From Clostridia bacterium (GTDB taxonomy: Bacteria; Bacillota; Clostridia; Oscillospirales; Butyricicoccaceae): 6,290 nt of DNA. The stretch's first letter is position 1; each line of letters opens with the position of its first letter. The position numbers and the translations under genes are program-made. The stretch covers positions 1-6,290 of the forward strand of contig JAFZPW010000060.1 in assembly GCA_017552495.1 (NCBI GenBank), read 5' to 3'. Below, one piece after another: positions 5,506 to 6,290 of the stretch. The notes beneath the pieces are model-generated. The model was not told the origin of the DNA and did not search any database. It worked only from the letters and a program-made list of their open reading frames with translations.

Positions 5506-6290
5506 ATGAATCTCAATCAGTTTACCCAAAAGAGCGTTTCCGCGCTGCAAAGCGCCCAGAGCCTCGCTGTAGAAAACGGCAACCAACAGGTGGAGCAAAG
5601 CCATCTTCTGCTGGCTCTTTTGCAGCAGGAGGACGGCCTGATCGGCCAACTGGTGGATCGGATGGGCGTTCCAACCGACGCCTTTACCTCGGCGGTAAGC
5701 GGGTTGGTGGGGGCGTTGCCCAAGGTTTCCGGCGGCAGCCGGGCCGCCGACCAGATCTATATCTCGCAGGCGCTGGACCGCGCCCTCAACGCCGCCGAAA
5801 AGCAGGCGGGCCAGATGAAGGACGACTTTGTCTCGGTGGAGCATATCTTCCTCGGCCTGCTCAAGCAGCCGGAGGACGGCCTCAAGCGGCTGTTTTCCAC
5901 CTTCGACATCACCGAGCAGCGGTTTTTGACCGCGCTGAAGGACGTGCGCGGCAGCGCCCGGGTCACTTCGGACAACCCGGAGGAGACCTATGACGTGCTG
6001 AAAAAATACGGGCAGGATCTGGTGGAGCAGGCCCGCGGGCAGAAGCTGGATCCGGTGATCGGACGGGACGGCGAGATTCGCAACGTCATCCGCATTCTCA
6101 GCCGCAAGACCAAAAACAACCCGGTGCTCATCGGCGAGCCCGGCGTCGGCAAGACCGCGATCGCCGAGGGTCTCGCCCAGCGCATCGTTAAGGGCGACGT
6201 GCCGACAAGCCTCAAGGACAGGACGATCTTTTCCCTCGACATGGGCGCGCTCGTAGCGGGAGCGAAATACCGCGGCGAATTTGAGGAACG
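5506..6290 (+). CDS. clpB: ClpB AAA+ disaggregase, 5' part
   Basis: ClpB is a cytosolic hexameric AAA+ ATPase that, with DnaK, pulls proteins out of aggregates after heat or other stress. The window ends inside the gene, leaving 261 codons of an expected 860 or so. The N domain with two Clp repeats is visible (about 1-145; NQQVEQSHLLLALLQ and DDFVSVEHIFLGLL). The first nucleotide-binding domain follows: YGQDLVEQARGQKLDPVIGRD (split here as YGQDLVEQAR, 168-177, then LDPVIGRD), the Walker A GEPGVGKT (210-217) and the pore-region motif AGAKYRGEFEE (251-261). The substitution of these signatures is minimal. ClpC is an alternative, but the YGxDL...LDPVIGRDxEI pattern and the N-terminal MNLNQFTQKS favour ClpB. 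ATG 5506 is set by GGGAGGTG (5493-5500). No CIRCE element or complete CtsR site lies in the 45-bp gap or upstream, so expression probably depends on the promoter before the ribbon-helix-helix gene. Confidence 0.93.
   Translation, partial: MNLNQFTQKSVSALQSAQSLAVENGNQQVEQSHLLLALLQQEDGLIGQLVDRMGVPTDAFTSAVSGLVGALPKVSGGSRAADQIYISQALDRALNAAEKQAGQMKDDFVSVEHIFLGLLKQPEDGLKRLFSTFDITEQRFLTALKDVRGSARVTSDNPEETYDVLKKYGQDLVEQARGQKLDPVIGRDGEIRNVIRILSRKTKNNPVLIGEPGVGKTAIAEGLAQRIVKGDVPTSLKDRTIFSLDMGALVAGAKYRGEFEE

Noticed and set aside
5482..6242. Minus-strand frames opposite clpB
   Set aside because: They overlap a highly conserved ClpB coding region and show no recognisable domain.

Overview
The window looks like a chromosomal segment of a GC-rich, low-branching Firmicute, most likely a gut-type clostridium of the Oscillospirales/Ruminococcaceae kind. 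This is inferred from strong AAGGAGG-type ribosome binding sites, sigma-A type promoters, GC-rich coding DNA with AT-rich promoter islands, and Gram-positive style protein architectures (membrane-anchored HtrA, VanS/PhoR-like kinase, ClpB). The genus cannot be fixed from sequence alone. No rRNA, tRNA, CRISPR array or mobile element was seen.

Region 1 (1-3278, plus strand) is an envelope-stress style module. It holds the 3' part of a HAMP/HisKA/HATPase sensor kinase (1-942), its OmpR-family response regulator (946-1635, three bases downstream), a weak intrinsic terminator, then a membrane-anchored HtrA/DegP-type serine protease with a C-terminal PDZ domain (1771-3231), closed by a strong bidirectional terminator. 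Between regulator and protease, four GTTTA(T/A)-like half-sites repeat with an exact 11-bp period. The last ends 10 bp before the protease -10 box. This is the layout of class-II promoters activated by PhoB/PhoP-type OmpR-family regulators, and it suggests that the adjacent two-component system drives htrA, much as CssRS drives htrA/htrB in Bacillus.

Region 2 (3279-3483) is a convergent intergenic stretch with several terminator-like hairpins and no gene that I can support.

Region 3 (3484-4644, minus strand) is a stand-alone CapA-fold (poly-gamma-glutamate capsule biosynthesis type, calcineurin-like) phosphoesterase without a visible signal peptide or membrane anchor.

Region 4 (4645-4824) is an AT-rich divergent promoter island. 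A perfect-consensus sigma-A promoter reading right and a good promoter reading left physically overlap, and an imperfect inverted repeat covers both.

Region 5 (4825-6290, plus strand) is a 211-residue protein with an N-terminal ribbon-helix-helix-like DNA-binding segment, followed 45 bp later by the start of clpB (cut by the window end). No CIRCE and no complete CtsR site was seen upstream of clpB, so the ribbon-helix-helix protein is a candidate regulator of its own operon with clpB and perhaps of the divergent capA-like gene.

Taken together the window joins extracytoplasmic protein quality control (kinase, regulator, HtrA) and cytosolic disaggregation (ClpB). The most interesting parts are regulatory: the 11-bp phased array before htrA, and the possible ribbon-helix-helix control of clpB.
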